Shown here: positions 19,776 to 31,801 of the stretch, piece by piece
Layout of the letters: the number at the start of each line of letters is the position of its first letter
Position numbering within the stretch: the stretch's first letter is position 1
Origin: Diacronema lutheri
Taxonomy: Eukaryota > Haptophyta > Pavlovophyceae > Pavlovales > Pavlovaceae
Reading direction: 5' to 3'
Length of the DNA: 64,000 bases
NCBI GenBank assembly: GCA_019448385.1
Contig: JAGTXO010000010.1
Location: 1,116,001 to 1,180,000 of the forward strand
Notes under the pieces: generated by a model
Seen by the model: only the letters and a program-made list of their open reading frames with translations
Told to the model about the DNA's origin: nothing
Databases searched by the model: none
Position numbers and translations under genes: made by a program

Positions 19776-21697
19776 ATGGACGCGATGGGCGTCGAGGGCG
19801 CCGACATTGTGCGAGTGCTCCTCCAGTTCTTGCAGGAGAATGGCCTCACGTCGACGTACGCGGCGCTGCAGGAGGAGGCGCAGGTGTCCCTTAACGCGGT
19901 CGAGTCGGTCGACGCATTTGCGCGCGACGTTCGCGAGGGCCGGTGGGACGCTGTGCTGCAGGTGGTCGCGACGCTCGCGCTGCCGCGCGACAAGCTGCTG
20001 GCGTTGTACGAGCAGCTCGTCCTCGAGCTCGCCGAGCGCCGAGAGAGCAACGCCGCGCGCCAGGTGCTGCGCAGCGCCGAGCCGCTCGTGTGGCTGCAGG
20101 CGCACGAGCCCGACGCGTACAAGCGCCTCGAGCTGCTCGCGTCCAAACCCTTCTTCGACGCGCGAGAGGCGTACCCCGAGGGCTCGACGCGCGAAGGGCG
20201 CCGCGCCGCGCTCGCTGAGCTCCTCATCGCCGAGGTGGTCGAAGCGCCGCCCTCACGGCTGCTCGCGCTGATCGGCCAGGCGCTTAAGTGGCAGCGGCTC
20301 AATGGGCTCTTGCCGCACGGCGCGGCCGCGGCGGGCAAGGTGGACCTGCTGCGCAACATGCCTCCCGTGCGCATGCGCGAGGAGGAGGCCTGCCCCACGC
20401 GCACGCTCAAAGAGGTCTCCTTCGGCAAGCGCGCTCACCCGGAGATTGCTCGATTCTCGCCCGACGGCCTTTGGCTCGTGACCGGGTCCTCCGACGGGTT
20501 TGTCGAGGTGCGCGAGCCGGAAAGCGGCCGGCTGAGCAAGGCGTTGCGATACCAGGCGGATGACGCGCTCATGATGCACGACGCCGCCGTCCTTTGCCTC
20601 GACTTCTCCCGCGACGCCGAGCTGCTCGCAACCGGATGCCAGGTGGGCGCCACGCCGCGTTGCACCGCGGCGGCGCGCCTCGCGCGTGCGCTCGCCGCGC
20701 CGCCGCCGCTGCCGCGCGCGCCACGCGCGCGCAGCGCGCTGCGCGCGCCGCGTGCATTCTGCGTGCGCGCCGCCGCGCGCCGCCGCACTCGCGCATGCGT
20801 GATGACCACAAACCTCAGATAGGGACATCCTAGCGCCCACTGTGCGCGCTGACGACAAGCCTCATCGATAGTTTTCTTGGCTGACATGCTCTGCGCGCGC
20901 GCAGCCTGCACCGATGCGCGAGGCGCACGGATGACCTGCTTGAGCGCGCGCGCCGTGCGCCCTTTGCCCCCGCCCCCCTTCCCATCCAATGCCGCTCGCT
21001 GAGCGCGCAGGGCGGGCACATCAAGGTGTGGCGGCTCAGTCACGGCCAGTGTGCGCGCAAATTGGCAAAGGCGCACGAGCAGGGCGTCACGTGCCTCGCT
21101 TTCTCGCGCGATGGCTCGCAGCTGGCGAGCGGCTCGTTCGATGGCACGGCGCGCCTGCACGGCCTGCGCTCGGGCAAGGCGTTGCGCGAGTTCCGAGGGC
21201 ATGGCTCGTATGTGAACGACGTGCTGTGGAGTGCGGACGGCACGAGGCTGGTCACGGCGTCGAGCGATGGGACGGCGAGGGTGTGGGACGCGAGGACGGC
21301 CGAGTGCACGTGCACGCTGCGCCCGCCACAGCCGACGGGCGTGGCCAGCCCAGCGATCAGCGCAATCGCGCTGTGGCCGGCCAATGCCGAGTGCGTCGCC
21401 GTGTGCGCGAGGTCGTGCGCGGTACACCTTCTCACGCTCTCGGGCAAGCTCGTGCGCTCCTTCGAGGCGGCGGTCGGCACGGCCGACTTTGTGCACTGCG
21501 CGGTCTCGCCGCGCGGTGAGTGGCTCTATTGCGCTGGCGCCGACCAGCAGCTGCACTGCTTCTGCGTTGAGAGCGGGAAGCTCGAGCGGTCGCTCAAGGC
21601 GTGTAGCAAGGACATGATCGGCGCCGCACACCACCCGTTCCGAAACATTGTGGCCACGTGGGCCTTTGACGGCCTGCTCAAGCTGTGGGTGCCTTGA
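19776..21697 (+). CDS. SMU1: WD40 spliceosome factor SMU1
   Basis: Exon 1 19776-20642 and exon 2 21011-21697 with a 368-bp GT-AG intron give 517 residues, against 513 in human. Residues 10-95 hold the LisH and CTLH motifs (IVRVLLQFLQENGLTSTYAA; SVDAFARDVREGRWDAVLQ). A conserved linker (SKPFFDAREAYPEG; RLLALIGQALKWQ) follows, and then seven WD repeats, for example FSPDGLWLVTGSSDGFVEV, FSRDGSQLASGSFDG, TASSDGTARVWD and the ending AHHPFRNIVATWAFDGLLKLW. SMU1 works with RED/IK in the spliceosomal B complex, mainly helping splicing of short introns, which suits this short-intron genome. The ATG at 19776 aligns with the family start. The intron falls inside the second WD repeat. Confidence 0.93.
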
Positions 21698-21761
21698 GCG
21701 GAGGTGTCAGACTGCCAGTGCCCATTTTCCCACAAAAAAGGCGCGACGTAGGGATGTCAAA

Positions 21762-24700
21762 TCAGCGAGAACCATGGCCCGCGCCGCCACTGTCGACACG
21801 TGCCCTCGCCGCCTCGTCGCTCGGTGCATCCGCCTCGGCGCCCTCGGCCTCGCGCCGGCTGGCCTCAGTCAGGCGCAGCGCGTCGCTCAGCCGCATCATG
21901 CCGATCACGCGCCGCTGCCCGGCCTCCGCGTCGTACACGCGCACGGGCACGGTGCACTGCCACTGCTCGAGCTGCGAGTCCGCGTCGGCCTCGGCCTCGG
22001 CGGGCGCGTCGACGGGCGCGCCGGCGGCGCCGTCCAGTGGGCCAACGCGCGCAGCGATGGACGCGAGCATGGCTCGCTTCGCCTGCTCGAGCCGCGATTC
22101 GGTGAAGGCGTTGGTGCAGCGCACAACTTCACGAGTGATCACGGCCGCATGCGTGTTCATCGCCTGCGCGCGGCACGCACAGCGCGCGCGCGCCGCAGCG
22201 TGAGTGGCGCACCGTTGGCGCACGCACGCACACGCACACTCACTCACTGACTCACTCAAACACACTCACCCACGCACACGCACACACGCAGACTCACCTG
22301 CTCGCAGTCGCGCACGGAACGCAGCTGCCGCGCGACGAGGGCCTTGACGGCGCCCAGCTCGGCGCAGCGCGCGGCCTCGCGCTCGTCGCTCGTTGCAACG
22401 TGCGCGTCCAGCCGCGCGCGCAGGCTGCGCAGCGCGCCCTCGTGCAGCGCACGCCACTCCTCGCCCGCCTGCTCCGGCTGCACCTGCACCTGCTGCTGCG
22501 GAGGTCGGTGCGGCAGCAGGCCGCCCGCGCCGGCCCCGCCCGCGCTGCTCCCCAGCCCATCGACGTCGTCCGCGCCGCCGTCCGCGCGCGTGAGCCCCAG
22601 ATCGGCCGCTCTGCGCGCGGCGCGCCTCGCCTTGCGCAAAAGATCACGCTCCTTGCGCCGTTGCGCTACGTCGGCCGCCAGCTCGACGAGCACCGCGGCG
22701 GAGGGGCACCCATCGTGCGCCGCGCGCCAAATCGCGGGCGCGCTCGCGCCAGCGTCCAGCAAGGCCTCCGACGCGCCCGCGCGCGTCTCGGCGCATTTGG
22801 TCTCCGCCTCGTCCGCCTCGTCGCCGCTCGCCCTGCCGCCGCCGCCATCGTGTAGCGCGTCGAGCTCGCGCGGCGCGGGCCGAGCGTCTGCGCCCTGCTC
22901 GCACCCGAGCTGCCCGTGGGAGAGCGGGCGCGGCGCGCTCGCGCCCGCGCTGGGCGCGCGCGCGTCGACGGCTGAGGCCGAGGGCGGCTGGCACGGCGGG
23001 TGGGGCGCGTGGAGCGAGCGCGCTGGCCCGGCTTGCGCCCAAAGCGCGCGCCCCGCGCCGCGGCCGTGCGACGGACCATGCTGCTCGTCATGGCCGAGCA
23101 GCGGCGGCGCGCGCGGCGGCGGCGGCGGCGGGAGCATCAGGCCCGACCCGACGCCCGAGCCAAGCCGCATCAGCGCGTAGAAGACACCCGGCGCAGCGAT
23201 CGGCTCTGCTGCGCTCAGCTCGTCGCGCGCGCGCCCCAGGGCGGCGCTCACCGCGCCGATCGCAAAGGCCTTCGAGCCAACGTTCAGCGTCGGGTTGCGG
23301 ATCGCGTCGATGACGAGCGGTGGTGGCGGGTAGCCGCGCGCGGCCGCGAGCGGCGGGCGCGGGCGGAAGATGGGCTCCGACTCGGCTACCTCGATGCCGG
23401 CGCAGCCGGGCGCAGGACCGCTGCCGCAGATGCTGCCCGTGACGGCGGCGTGCGCGCGCGCGGGCGCGCCGTCCGCGGGCTCCGCCCAGTCGGCCGCGTC
23501 GGCCCAGCACACTTGCGTGCGCGCAAAATCAAAATCGGCGTAGTGGTTCAGCAAGCCAAGCAGCGCGGCACCCAGGTCCGGGTCAGCCTCCTGCACACTC
23601 GGCCGTGCCGCTGAGCCGCGGAGTGCCGCCTCGTGCGCCTCGGCGCGTATGCGCTTGATCGCGAGGTCCTGCAGGTACGCGCGCACGAGGAGGAGCACGG
23701 CGTGCGCGCACAATCCGCCCGTGTATGTCTGGTTGAGGCCGAGCGCCGCGAGGTAATGCTTCAGGCAGATCGTGAGCGAGCGGAGCGCGGGCAACTCGCG
23801 CAGCGCCGCACGGACGGGCCCGACGGCCGCGAGGCCCTGGTGGTTGTAATGCTCATCTGGCGTTGCGCCGGCGCAGCAGACGCTAATGTCCACGTCGACG
23901 AGCGCGAGCTGCGCGTCTGCTGCGGGCACGAGCAGCGAGAGCTTGAGGATCGGCACCTCGGCGTTGGGCAGGAGCTGCGCGCCGGCGACGTGCGGCCGCC
24001 CTTGCAGCAGCGCGTGCAGTGCGAGGAGCAGCTGCGGCGCGCTAACGGGCGGCGCGTGCACGAGCGCGACGTCGATGTCTGACGCGGGTGAGCACAGCCC
24101 CGTCGCGAGCGAGCCGTAGAGGCGCAGCTGCGCGCACGGCCACGCCGAGCAGATGTCGTGCGAGAGCAATCCGAGCGCGTACTGCCGCAGCTGCGCCTGC
24201 CGGCGGACGAGCTCGTCGTTCGCGTCGACGAAGCGGCGCACTTCCCAATGCAGCGGCGAATGCGCCGCGCGATGCGCGCCCGCGGCCACGTCGCGCGCGT
24301 CGAGCACGTCGAGCGCGCCGCCGGCTGCGGCGGCCGCGACGGCCGCACCTTGGTGCGCGCCGCCGCCCGCGGGAGCGACCGGCGACGGCGCGGGTGGGAG
24401 CCTGCGGCGCGCGACGCTCCTCGGCTCGTGCGCGCCGGGCATGCCGCACACGAGCGAAGCGCACTCCGCCGGGTGGACGTGCGGCAGCGACGACGAGCGC
24501 GAGATGGGCAGCGGCGTCCGCGGCGGCGTCTGCGGCGGCGTCCGCGGCGGCGTCTGCGCCCCTGCCGGCACTGGCGAGCGCGGCGCTCGAGGCGCGGCGG
24601 CGTCGGCTGCGGCGGCAGCGGCAGCAGCGGTCGCGGCGGCCTCCGCCACCCTGCGCACGTCCGCGAGCGCGCCCTCGAGAGCCGCGATGCGCGCTACGAG

Positions 24701-24904
24701 CGCGTGCATCTCGTCGTCGCCCGCGAGCACGTCGGACGCCGACGAGTGGTCGGCCGCGGCGTCGCACAGCTCGAGCGAGCGCTCGTACATGCCGACGGGA
24801 CGGTCGGGCTGGGGCGGGAAGTCGTGCTGCTCCTGCGCGCGCGCGGTCAGCCGGCGCGTCTGGTGGCCGCGGCCAAGTCCGCGTCCAAGCCTCAGCGCTC
24901 CCAT
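21762..24904 (-). CDS. TRF4-type non-canonical poly(A) polymerase / uridylyltransferase
   Basis: Exon 1 22298-24904 and exon 2 21762-22163 with a GT-AG intron give 1,002 residues. After a disordered N-terminus, residues about 215-300 form the nucleotidyltransferase palm: GSLATGLCSPASDIDVAL carries the GS motif and the first two catalytic aspartates, and ALVDVDIS near residue 336 the third. The central PAP-associated region follows (CLKHYLAALGLNQTYTGGLCAHAVLLLVRAYL). A second region (RNPTLNVGSKAFAIGAV) matches the end of the PAP-associated domain. The rest is disordered with low-complexity Ala/Gly. Trf4-type enzymes add short A or U tails that mark nuclear RNAs for decay; which nucleotide is used here is not visible. 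It shares a 123-bp divergent promoter with the kelch-Rab gene. Confidence 0.85.
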
Positions 24905-25027
24905 CTCGGGCTGAATGACCGCCTGTCCCTACATTCGGCGCGTCACCGCCAACTACGGCACGAACGGCGTAACACGCCCTCAACTCCGCCCGCGAAGTGC
25001 TTGTGCGCCGCGGCGTCGGCGCCAGTG

Positions 25028-27519
25028 ATGCAGGACCTGCTCGGCGACCTCGCGTCAGGCCCGGCGGTCGCGGGCCCGCCGCCAGTGGCGGAGGACCTCT
25101 CCAATGTGCCGGGGGCGCAGGGCCCGCCGCGCGAGGTGCACGACACGACCAACGAGCCGCAGGAGGACGTCGAGGTGCGTTGCCACGCGCGAGCGACGAC
25201 GGGCAAGATGCCACCGTCGCGCTACCTGCACACGGCGAACACCGTGGCCGAGCGGCTGATCGTGTACGGCGGCAAAGGCCCGCACGGCCCGCTCGGTGAC
25301 GTGCACGTGCTCGACATGAAGATGAGCGCGTGGATGCAGGCCAAACCGACCGGCGACCTGCCCGCGCCGCGCTTTGGGCACACGTCGGTGGCGCAGGGGA
25401 CGTCGCAACTGATCGTTTTCGGCGGCATGGCATCGGGCCATTCGACGTTCAGCTTCCAGCCCGGCACGCCCAAGCCCGCGATCCCGCTCCCCTTTGCGAG
25501 CAACCAGCGCGGCGAGGCAGAGAGGCACGCGGAGTGCGAGGACGAGCTGTACACCCTCGACCTCGAGACCTTCGAGTGGGTGCAGCAGACGGGCGCAAAG
25601 GGCGCGGTGCCGAGCCCGCGATACAAGCACTCCGCCACGCCCATCCCCGAGCGCAAGGGCAGGGTGCGCATGTTCGTCTTTGGCGGGTGCGATGACGAGC
25701 ACGTGGCGCTCAACGACCAATACTCCCTCGACTGCGAGACGATGGAGTGGAGCGAGGTGCAGACAAGCGGGACAACGCCCTCGCCGCGCTTCGGACATTC
25801 GGCGACGTGGCTCCCCTCGCGCAAGATCCTCCTCCTCGGCGGCAGCAACGGCGCAAAGTCTGAGAGCGAGCATGGCGCACCCGACCCGGAGATCCCGCCC
25901 CACAAGACCACAAAGTCGCTCCTGCCCATGTGCGCCGGCGCGTGCGCACGCGTGCGCGAGGCTACCGTTGCGTCGCGTGCGCTCTCCTCCGGCGACCTCC
26001 GGCCGCGCGCCGCGCGCCGCTCACCCGGCAGCGTGCCGCGCCGCGCGCCGCGCAGGGGCCTGAACATGCTTGACATCGACACGATGACGTGGTCGCAGCC
26101 CACGGCGCGCGGCGCTGGCACGGGCGCCGAGCCGTCGCCGCGCTGCTTCCACTCCGCCGCGCTGTGCGGCAAGAACCTGTTCGTCCTCGGCGGCCAGGTC
26201 CACCACTGGCTGCTCGCGAATAACCACTATGTGCACGGCACCTACATCCTCGAGACGACCAAGCTGCAATGGGAGCACAACACGATCAAAGGCGACTCCT
26301 TCATCCCGTACCCCGGCGCGTCCCTCCTCGGCCACACTGGCACAGCCGCCGACTCGTCCTCGCTCTATCTTGGCTTTGGCATCGTCGAGTCGACTGCGAG
26401 TCACGAGTGCGCGCGACCGCAGCGCCGTGCGCGCGCTGGCCTCGGTGGGGCGCGCGCATTCGCCCGCCTGCCCCCGCGCGCATTCGCCCGCCTGCGCGCC
26501 GCTGCCCCCGCGCCGCGATTGGTCGGCTGCCGCGCGCGCGCGCGCCGCCGCCACCGCTGCCGCCGCCAGCAGCTGCGCGCCCACCCGCGCGCGCCGCTCG
26601 CCCGCGCATTGCGGAGCTCGCAGGTACTCGCGGCTCTTCTGGGACATCGCGACAGATGCCAAGCAGAAGCTCAACCCGTCGCTCCTGCCCAAACCGACGC
26701 AAAGCGGCGCGTACAACACGACGTTTAAGCTGCTGTGCGTAGGCGATGCGGGAGTTGGCAAGACCTGCCTGATCATGCGATTCGTCGAGGACTCGTACTC
26801 GGAGACGAACAAGTCGACGATCGGCGTCGACTTCAAGACGCTTCAAATGGAGATGGACGCCAAGCCGGTCAACCTGCAGCTGTGGGACACCGCCGGGCAG
26901 GAGCGCTTCCGCTCGCTCACAGCCGCCTACTATCGCGGGGTGAGAGCCACGAGCGTGCCCAGCCCCCGCGCCTCACAGCGCGGCAGCTGCTCACGCACGT
27001 GCCCGCCATGCCTTCGTGCGCGCAGGCGCACGGCGTGGTGCTCGTGTACGACGTGACGGACGCGCAGACGTTTGAAAACCTGGTCGGCTGGATGAAAGAC
27101 GTGGACAACTACTGCGGGGAGGAGGCGGTCAAGCTGCTCATCGGCAACAAGAGCGACCAGGAGGCGATGCGCGCGGTGCCGCTCGAGCAGGCCAAGGAGT
27201 TTGCGCATGAGCACGGCTTGCTCTTCATGGAGGCGTCGGCAAAGGTGGCGACCAACGTGAAGGCCGCATTCAGGTTGCTCGTCGCTGAGGTCATGTACAA
27301 GGCGGACACGCTCGCCAACCAGCCGCCCGCCTTCCAAGAGAAGGTGAGCACGCGTGCCATACCCCAGCCGCCGCGTGCGCAGCGCGCCGCACCGCGCCGC
27401 CATTCGCTCACGGCGCGCGGTGGACTGCGCGCCGGCCGCGCGCGCACACCGCTGCGCAGGTCAAGCTGCACGCGGAGCGGAGCAAGTACAGAACGCTGGG
27501 CCTGAAGTGCTGCCAGTGA
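25028..27519 (+). CDS. Kelch-repeat / Rab GTPase fusion protein
   Basis: Exons 25028-25929, 26056-26406, 26624-26939, 27026-27343 and 27460-27519 (GT-AG introns, phases consistent) give 648 residues. Residues about 60-420 are a kelch propeller ([62 protein letters not shown]). From about residue 440 a complete Rab follows: P-loop GDAGVGKT, switch [32 protein letters not shown] and a prenylatable tail LKCCQ. There is no in-frame ATG at the start of the Rab part and exon 3 spans the joint, so the two domains appear to be one product. The Rab core is closest in look to the Rab8/Rab1 group. It likely acts in vesicle traffic with the propeller as a built-in scaffold. A separate Rab transcript from an unseen promoter remains possible. 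Confidence 0.82.
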
Positions 27520-27864
27520 GCGGGGCGGAGGGAGAGAAGGGAGAGAAGTGGTGACGGCCTACGCTTCGAGTCGTTGCGCGACGACCCTGATAACACTAGA
27601 GGTGTTGTGTACATCCACCCGCGACGCAACGGCCTACGCTTCGAGTCGTTGCGCGCTCGCTGCGCTTGCCAGCGACTGCCTCGCCTCTCCCGCCCCGTGG
27701 CGCCTGCCGTGCCGGGTGCACGGGCACCGCCGCGGCGCGCGCGCAGCGCGCGCGCCTTCGAGCGACGGCCGGTCCAGTCTGGGCTGCGCGTGCCTCTCGT
27801 TGATGGCGGCAGGCGCACGTCGGACTGCGGACAGGAGCTCAGCGGGTCGCGAGCTGCGCTGGCG
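27520..27864. other. Convergent spacer with a 27-bp direct repeat
   Basis: 345 bp between the ends of two convergent genes. It holds two exact 27-bp copies at 27554-27580 and 27629-27655, beginning ACGGCCTACGC and ending GTTGCGCG. The 48 bp between them includes the small palindrome AACACTAGAGGTGTT. A last exon of the B56 gene could also reach here (see that entry). Confidence 0.6.
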
Positions 27865-30800
27865 CTACTGTCCCGCCTCCATGGCCTGCGCGCGGGCAAC
27901 GGTCGGCAAAGACGCGGCGCGCGTGAGGTTGCACGGCGCGCGCGCGCGCGCACACTGCCGTGGCTGTGGCGCGGCGCGGCCCGCGGCCCGGCTCGCGCGC
28001 ACCGATCCAAAGACGGTCGGGAGCGCTTTCTTCTCGACGTGCGGCATCACCTCGTTCGCGTTCTCCGCGCCGGGCAGCACCGACCTGCGCCGGATGTCGC
28101 CCCGATCGGCCGCGCTCGACGGCGTGTAGTTGCCATCAATCATCTCGTGCATGTCGAGCATCTCGTCGTCGAAGAGGCGCTCGTCGCGGCGGTCGGCGCC
28201 GTTGAGGCCGCCGCGCTCGGCCATCGAGAGGACGGCGTCGTTGAGCTTGAGCGTTGCGAAGGCGGGCGCCTTCTTCGCCTCGGCGAGCACTTCGCTCCAC
28301 GCATCCGCGCGCCGGATCGCCTGCGCGCGAGGGCGCGCGTGCGTGCGTGCGCGCACCGTGCGGCGCGCGCGTTGGAGGGAGGGTGAAGAAAGGGGGTTGT
28401 GTGGGGGCCAAGGCGCGCTGCGCTACGTGCGAGGGTGCTCGCGGCGCGCGCGCGCGCGTGCCTTCGCCTTGTCCTCGTGCGCGCGCAGCCGGTAGCTATT
28501 GGAGCACTCATCGAAAAGGTTTGCGTCCATCTCCATGAAGAGCTTGACGACGTTGCACGTGAGCGAGTGGACCGTCGTATTCCAGTGCGAGCGCGAGTTG
28601 TTGTAGAGCGCCTCGAAGACGATGGGCAAGATCTGCTCGCGGTTCTGCGCGATGAGCGAGACGACGTACTCGTTGTTCCACAGGAAGAGCGCGCGCTCGG
28701 CGACCTGGAAGTGGGGCGAGCCGATGCAGTGCGCGACCTTTGCGAAGAGCGGCGCCATCACGAGGTGGAACTCGGACGCGTGAATCATCTCGAGTACCTC
28801 CTCCACCTCGTTGAGGAAGAGCACCTCCTTGGGCGAGTAGGTGAGCGGCCAGAAGGCGAGGATCGACTTGAGCACCGGCACCGCGAGCTTCGGGTCCTTC
28901 TCGACAAACTGCGTCACGCAGTAGGAGAGCTGCTGGTGGTACATGCCCACAAACTTGACCTGCGCACCCGCCCGCACGATGATCGCGCCGCACGCCAGCG
29001 CGGCAGCGCGTAAGCGGCGGGCCCGCTGCACTGCAGGCGCGCGGCGCGGCGGCGACGCGCGCGGCGCGCGGCGCGCAGGCGCGCCGCGCCTTGTGCAGCG
29101 GAAGCAGCGCGCGCATGAGGAAGGCCTTGTGCTCGTCCTTGAGCGGCAAGGCGAATCCGTTAATGATCGAGCCGAGGATCTCGAGCAGCTCGGCGATGCC
29201 GTTGTGCCGCTCCGTCTCGTAGATGAACTGGTAGAAGATGTTGTTGATCGCCTTTCGGATGAAGGCGCGGTACGGCATGAACTTGCCGTAGATGCGATGC
29301 AAGATCGTCTTGAGGTAGTCGCGCTCGCGCGGGTCCTCAGAATCAAAGAGCTCGAGCAGCCTGAGCAGAAAGTCCGTGTCGAGGTAGCGCTTCACCACCT
29401 TGGGGTCGGTCTCGTTGCACACGATGAAGCGCAGCAAAAACTCGTAGACGTACTGCAAGTGCGGCCACGCCGGCTCGAGCGTCGGCTCGTCCTCCTCCGG
29501 GTCGTAGGCGGCCGAGCCGGCCTGCCCGCCGGGCGAGAGTGTGCGGAAGAGGTTGGCCCTCACCATCTCGATCACCTCGGGGAAGGTCTGCTCGTTGAAG
29601 ACGTTCTTGGTCGAGTTGATGTAGTCGACGAGCTCGAGCAGCTGGATCCGCTTGATCTCCTGACCGCAGCAGCAGCAGCAGCACGAACGGGGCGGGGCGG
29701 TGGGTCGACGCGCCGCGGCGCAGCCGCGGTGCGCGCGCGCGCGCGAGGCGCGGCGCAAAGGGCGGGAACGGCGCAAAGGGCGCAAAGGCGCGGCGCAAAG
29801 GGCGGGAACGGCGCGCCGCGGCGAGAGACCCGGCGCGCAGGCGCAGAGCCGCAGCATGTCACCTTTGCCTTGACGTCGACCATGATGTCGGAGAAATCGA
29901 CCTGCACGCAGCACAGCTTGAGCTTGCGGATGAAGAGCGCCTGCCGATCCGGGACCGGCACGTCTGCGCGCGGCCGGCAGAGCGGGCAAGTGGGCGGCGC
30001 CGAGTTGCGGAGGCCGGCGATGCGCGGGGCGGGGCGTGTGGTGCCGGATGGCGCGAGGGCTGCGTCCGCGCTGCACGTCACGGCGGCGCAGCTCAAGACC
30101 GCGCGCGAGTCCCTGCGCCTCGCCACACGAGCACGCCATTCCATCCACACCATACCCATCCCAACCCATGCCCCCCCCCCCCCCCCCCATCCCCCCTCGA
30201 GAGAAGGCCATTGCTCGCGCACGGCCGGCTGCATGCCCGGGTCGTGTCAGCAACCGATCGGCGCAGCCTCCGCGCACGCGCGCCAGCACACCGCACCCGC
30301 GCGCTGGCCGCGCCGTGCGGAGCGCGCGCGCCTGCGCCGATGCGCGGGGCGCGCTCACCTTTAAAGAGAGGCAGCGATTCGATCGCGCTGCTGCCCAACG
30401 AACCGGCATCAGAGGTGGGCGACGACTTGCCGAGCGAAGCCTTCGGCTTGGGAGGCACGCCGTCCGCCTTGATCCCGCCCGCGATTGGCGTGCCCGCGGG
30501 CGCCTTGGCGCCGGGCTGCGCGCGCGTGTCGTGCACGATCGCGGCGCGGCGCGCAGCGGGTGGCGCGTGTGCGGGTGCGCAGGACGCACGCGTGGGTGCG
30601 AGCGAGGCGGAGGGGCGCGCGCACGCGGCACGAGCTGCGAGACAGCTCGGGCGGGAGCTGGCGCCTGCGACACCGCATGCGCGCGCGCGCCAGCTGCGCA
30701 GCGCACCACGGGTGCGCCGGTCGCGCCCTTGTCGTTGTAATTCTGCGCGGCGTGGCGCGCGCGCCGCAACGCGCCCGTACATATGGCGCGTAAGCGCGCC

Positions 30801-30880
30801 AAGCAGAGCGGCAGCGGAAGCGGGCGTGCGGCAGGGAGAAATCGCTGGCGCACCAGCTTCTTCTTGAAGTTCGAGAGCAT
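27865..30880 (-). CDS. PPP2R5: PP2A regulatory subunit B56 (B')
   Basis: Exons 30854-30880, 30359-30515, 29863-29963, 29090-29659, 28462-28959 and 27865-28320 give 602 residues. B56 hallmarks are near-identical to animals and plants: [73 protein letters not shown] and [19 protein letters not shown]. The fold is a HEAT-like solenoid that selects PP2A substrates with LxxIxE motifs. The first, second, third and last-but-two junctions are GT-AG. The introns after 29090 and after 28462 begin with GC (AAG|GC), and no nearby GT keeps the conserved frame. The C-terminus is uncertain: either the stop at 27865 or splicing at a GT near 28025 into a further exon. A G run lies in intron 2's neighbourhood (30171-30190). 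Confidence 0.88.
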
Positions 30881-31801
30881 CGCCGTACCAGCCTGCGCAG
30901 CCGACCCCTGCGCACGCGCGCGCGCACGGGCCGGGACGCGCGGCACCGGCCGCCGCCGACTGTCGGCATCGCCGGCGCGCGAGGGCACGGCGCAGGGCGC
31001 GGGACGGCGGAAGGAACGGCGGCGGGCGCGCGGCCGGCCGCCGGGCCACGTGGCTTCGCCGGCGCACGCGACGCACCTGCGCCTTGCTGCCCTCCCCGCG
31101 CTGAGGCGCTCCGGAGGGGGGGCCCTCCCTGCGGAGTTGCAAAAGCTTTTACCACTCGGTTGCCCACACAAAATAATGTTTCCACAATCATTATGACGGG
31201 GCTTTTCAGTTTTCTGTTTTTCACTTTTTCTGCGTACGGGGGCCCCCATAATAATTATACTAACGACGCTTCCGACGGGTCAGGAAGTGCGGGGTCAGGA
31301 AGTGCGCAGCGAGGCGCCAGGCGAAGCAGGCCCAAAGGCCCACACGCGCCTAGCCACCGCGCGCCGCCGCCCGCGCGCCGCCGCACCGGTGGCCGCCGTC
31401 AACCACACCACCGGCCGACCCGCACGCGCACGCCGAGGCCCGAAGATCGTCGACGACGACCGCCACCCCCGAGCCGCCGCCTGCCACGTCGCCAAGCCGC
31501 CCGCCGCCGCTGCAGAGCGCGACGCCCGCCGCCAGCGAGCCGCCGCCCTCCCCGCCGCGTCGCAGCCCCCTGCCACCGCCGCGAAGCGCACCGCCACCCG
31601 CCGCCAGCGTGGCAGAATCGACGACATTGGTGGCTACTCGATTCCCCCGCAGCTGGTGCTGACCCCGCTGTCCTGACGTAAGCGCCGTTAGTATATTATG
31701 GGGAACGGGGAATAGTCAAAACTCGTGAGGGCGTTACCTCCTCGGCGTGAAGTGAGGTCCACGACCAGCGCGCCGAGAGCGGGCCCGTCCACCGCGCGGC
31801 C
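30881..31801. other. Large divergent spacer with AT-rich patch and repeat insertion
   Basis: 921 bp between B56 and the EF-hand gene. From 31140 to 31270 the base composition drops to AT-rich, unlike the rest of the window. From about 31248 to 31691 lies a dispersed-repeat copy (next entry). A plus-strand frame through the copy ends IDDIGGYSIPPQLVLTPLS; I treat it as repeat-derived, not a host gene. Confidence 0.55.
31248..31691 (+). repeat. Longest copy of the TAAGCGCCGTTAG repeat family
   Basis: The last 75 bp (31617-31691) match 37749-37823 with about two mismatches. The right end is GTAAGCGCCGTTAG. At the left, ATACTAACGACGCTTCC (about 31259-31275) is close to the inverse of that end, so the unit looks terminally inverted, either as a TIR element or as two tail-ends in opposite orientation. 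The upstream half is GC-rich with an Arg/Ala-rich open frame of unknown meaning. Confidence 0.5.
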
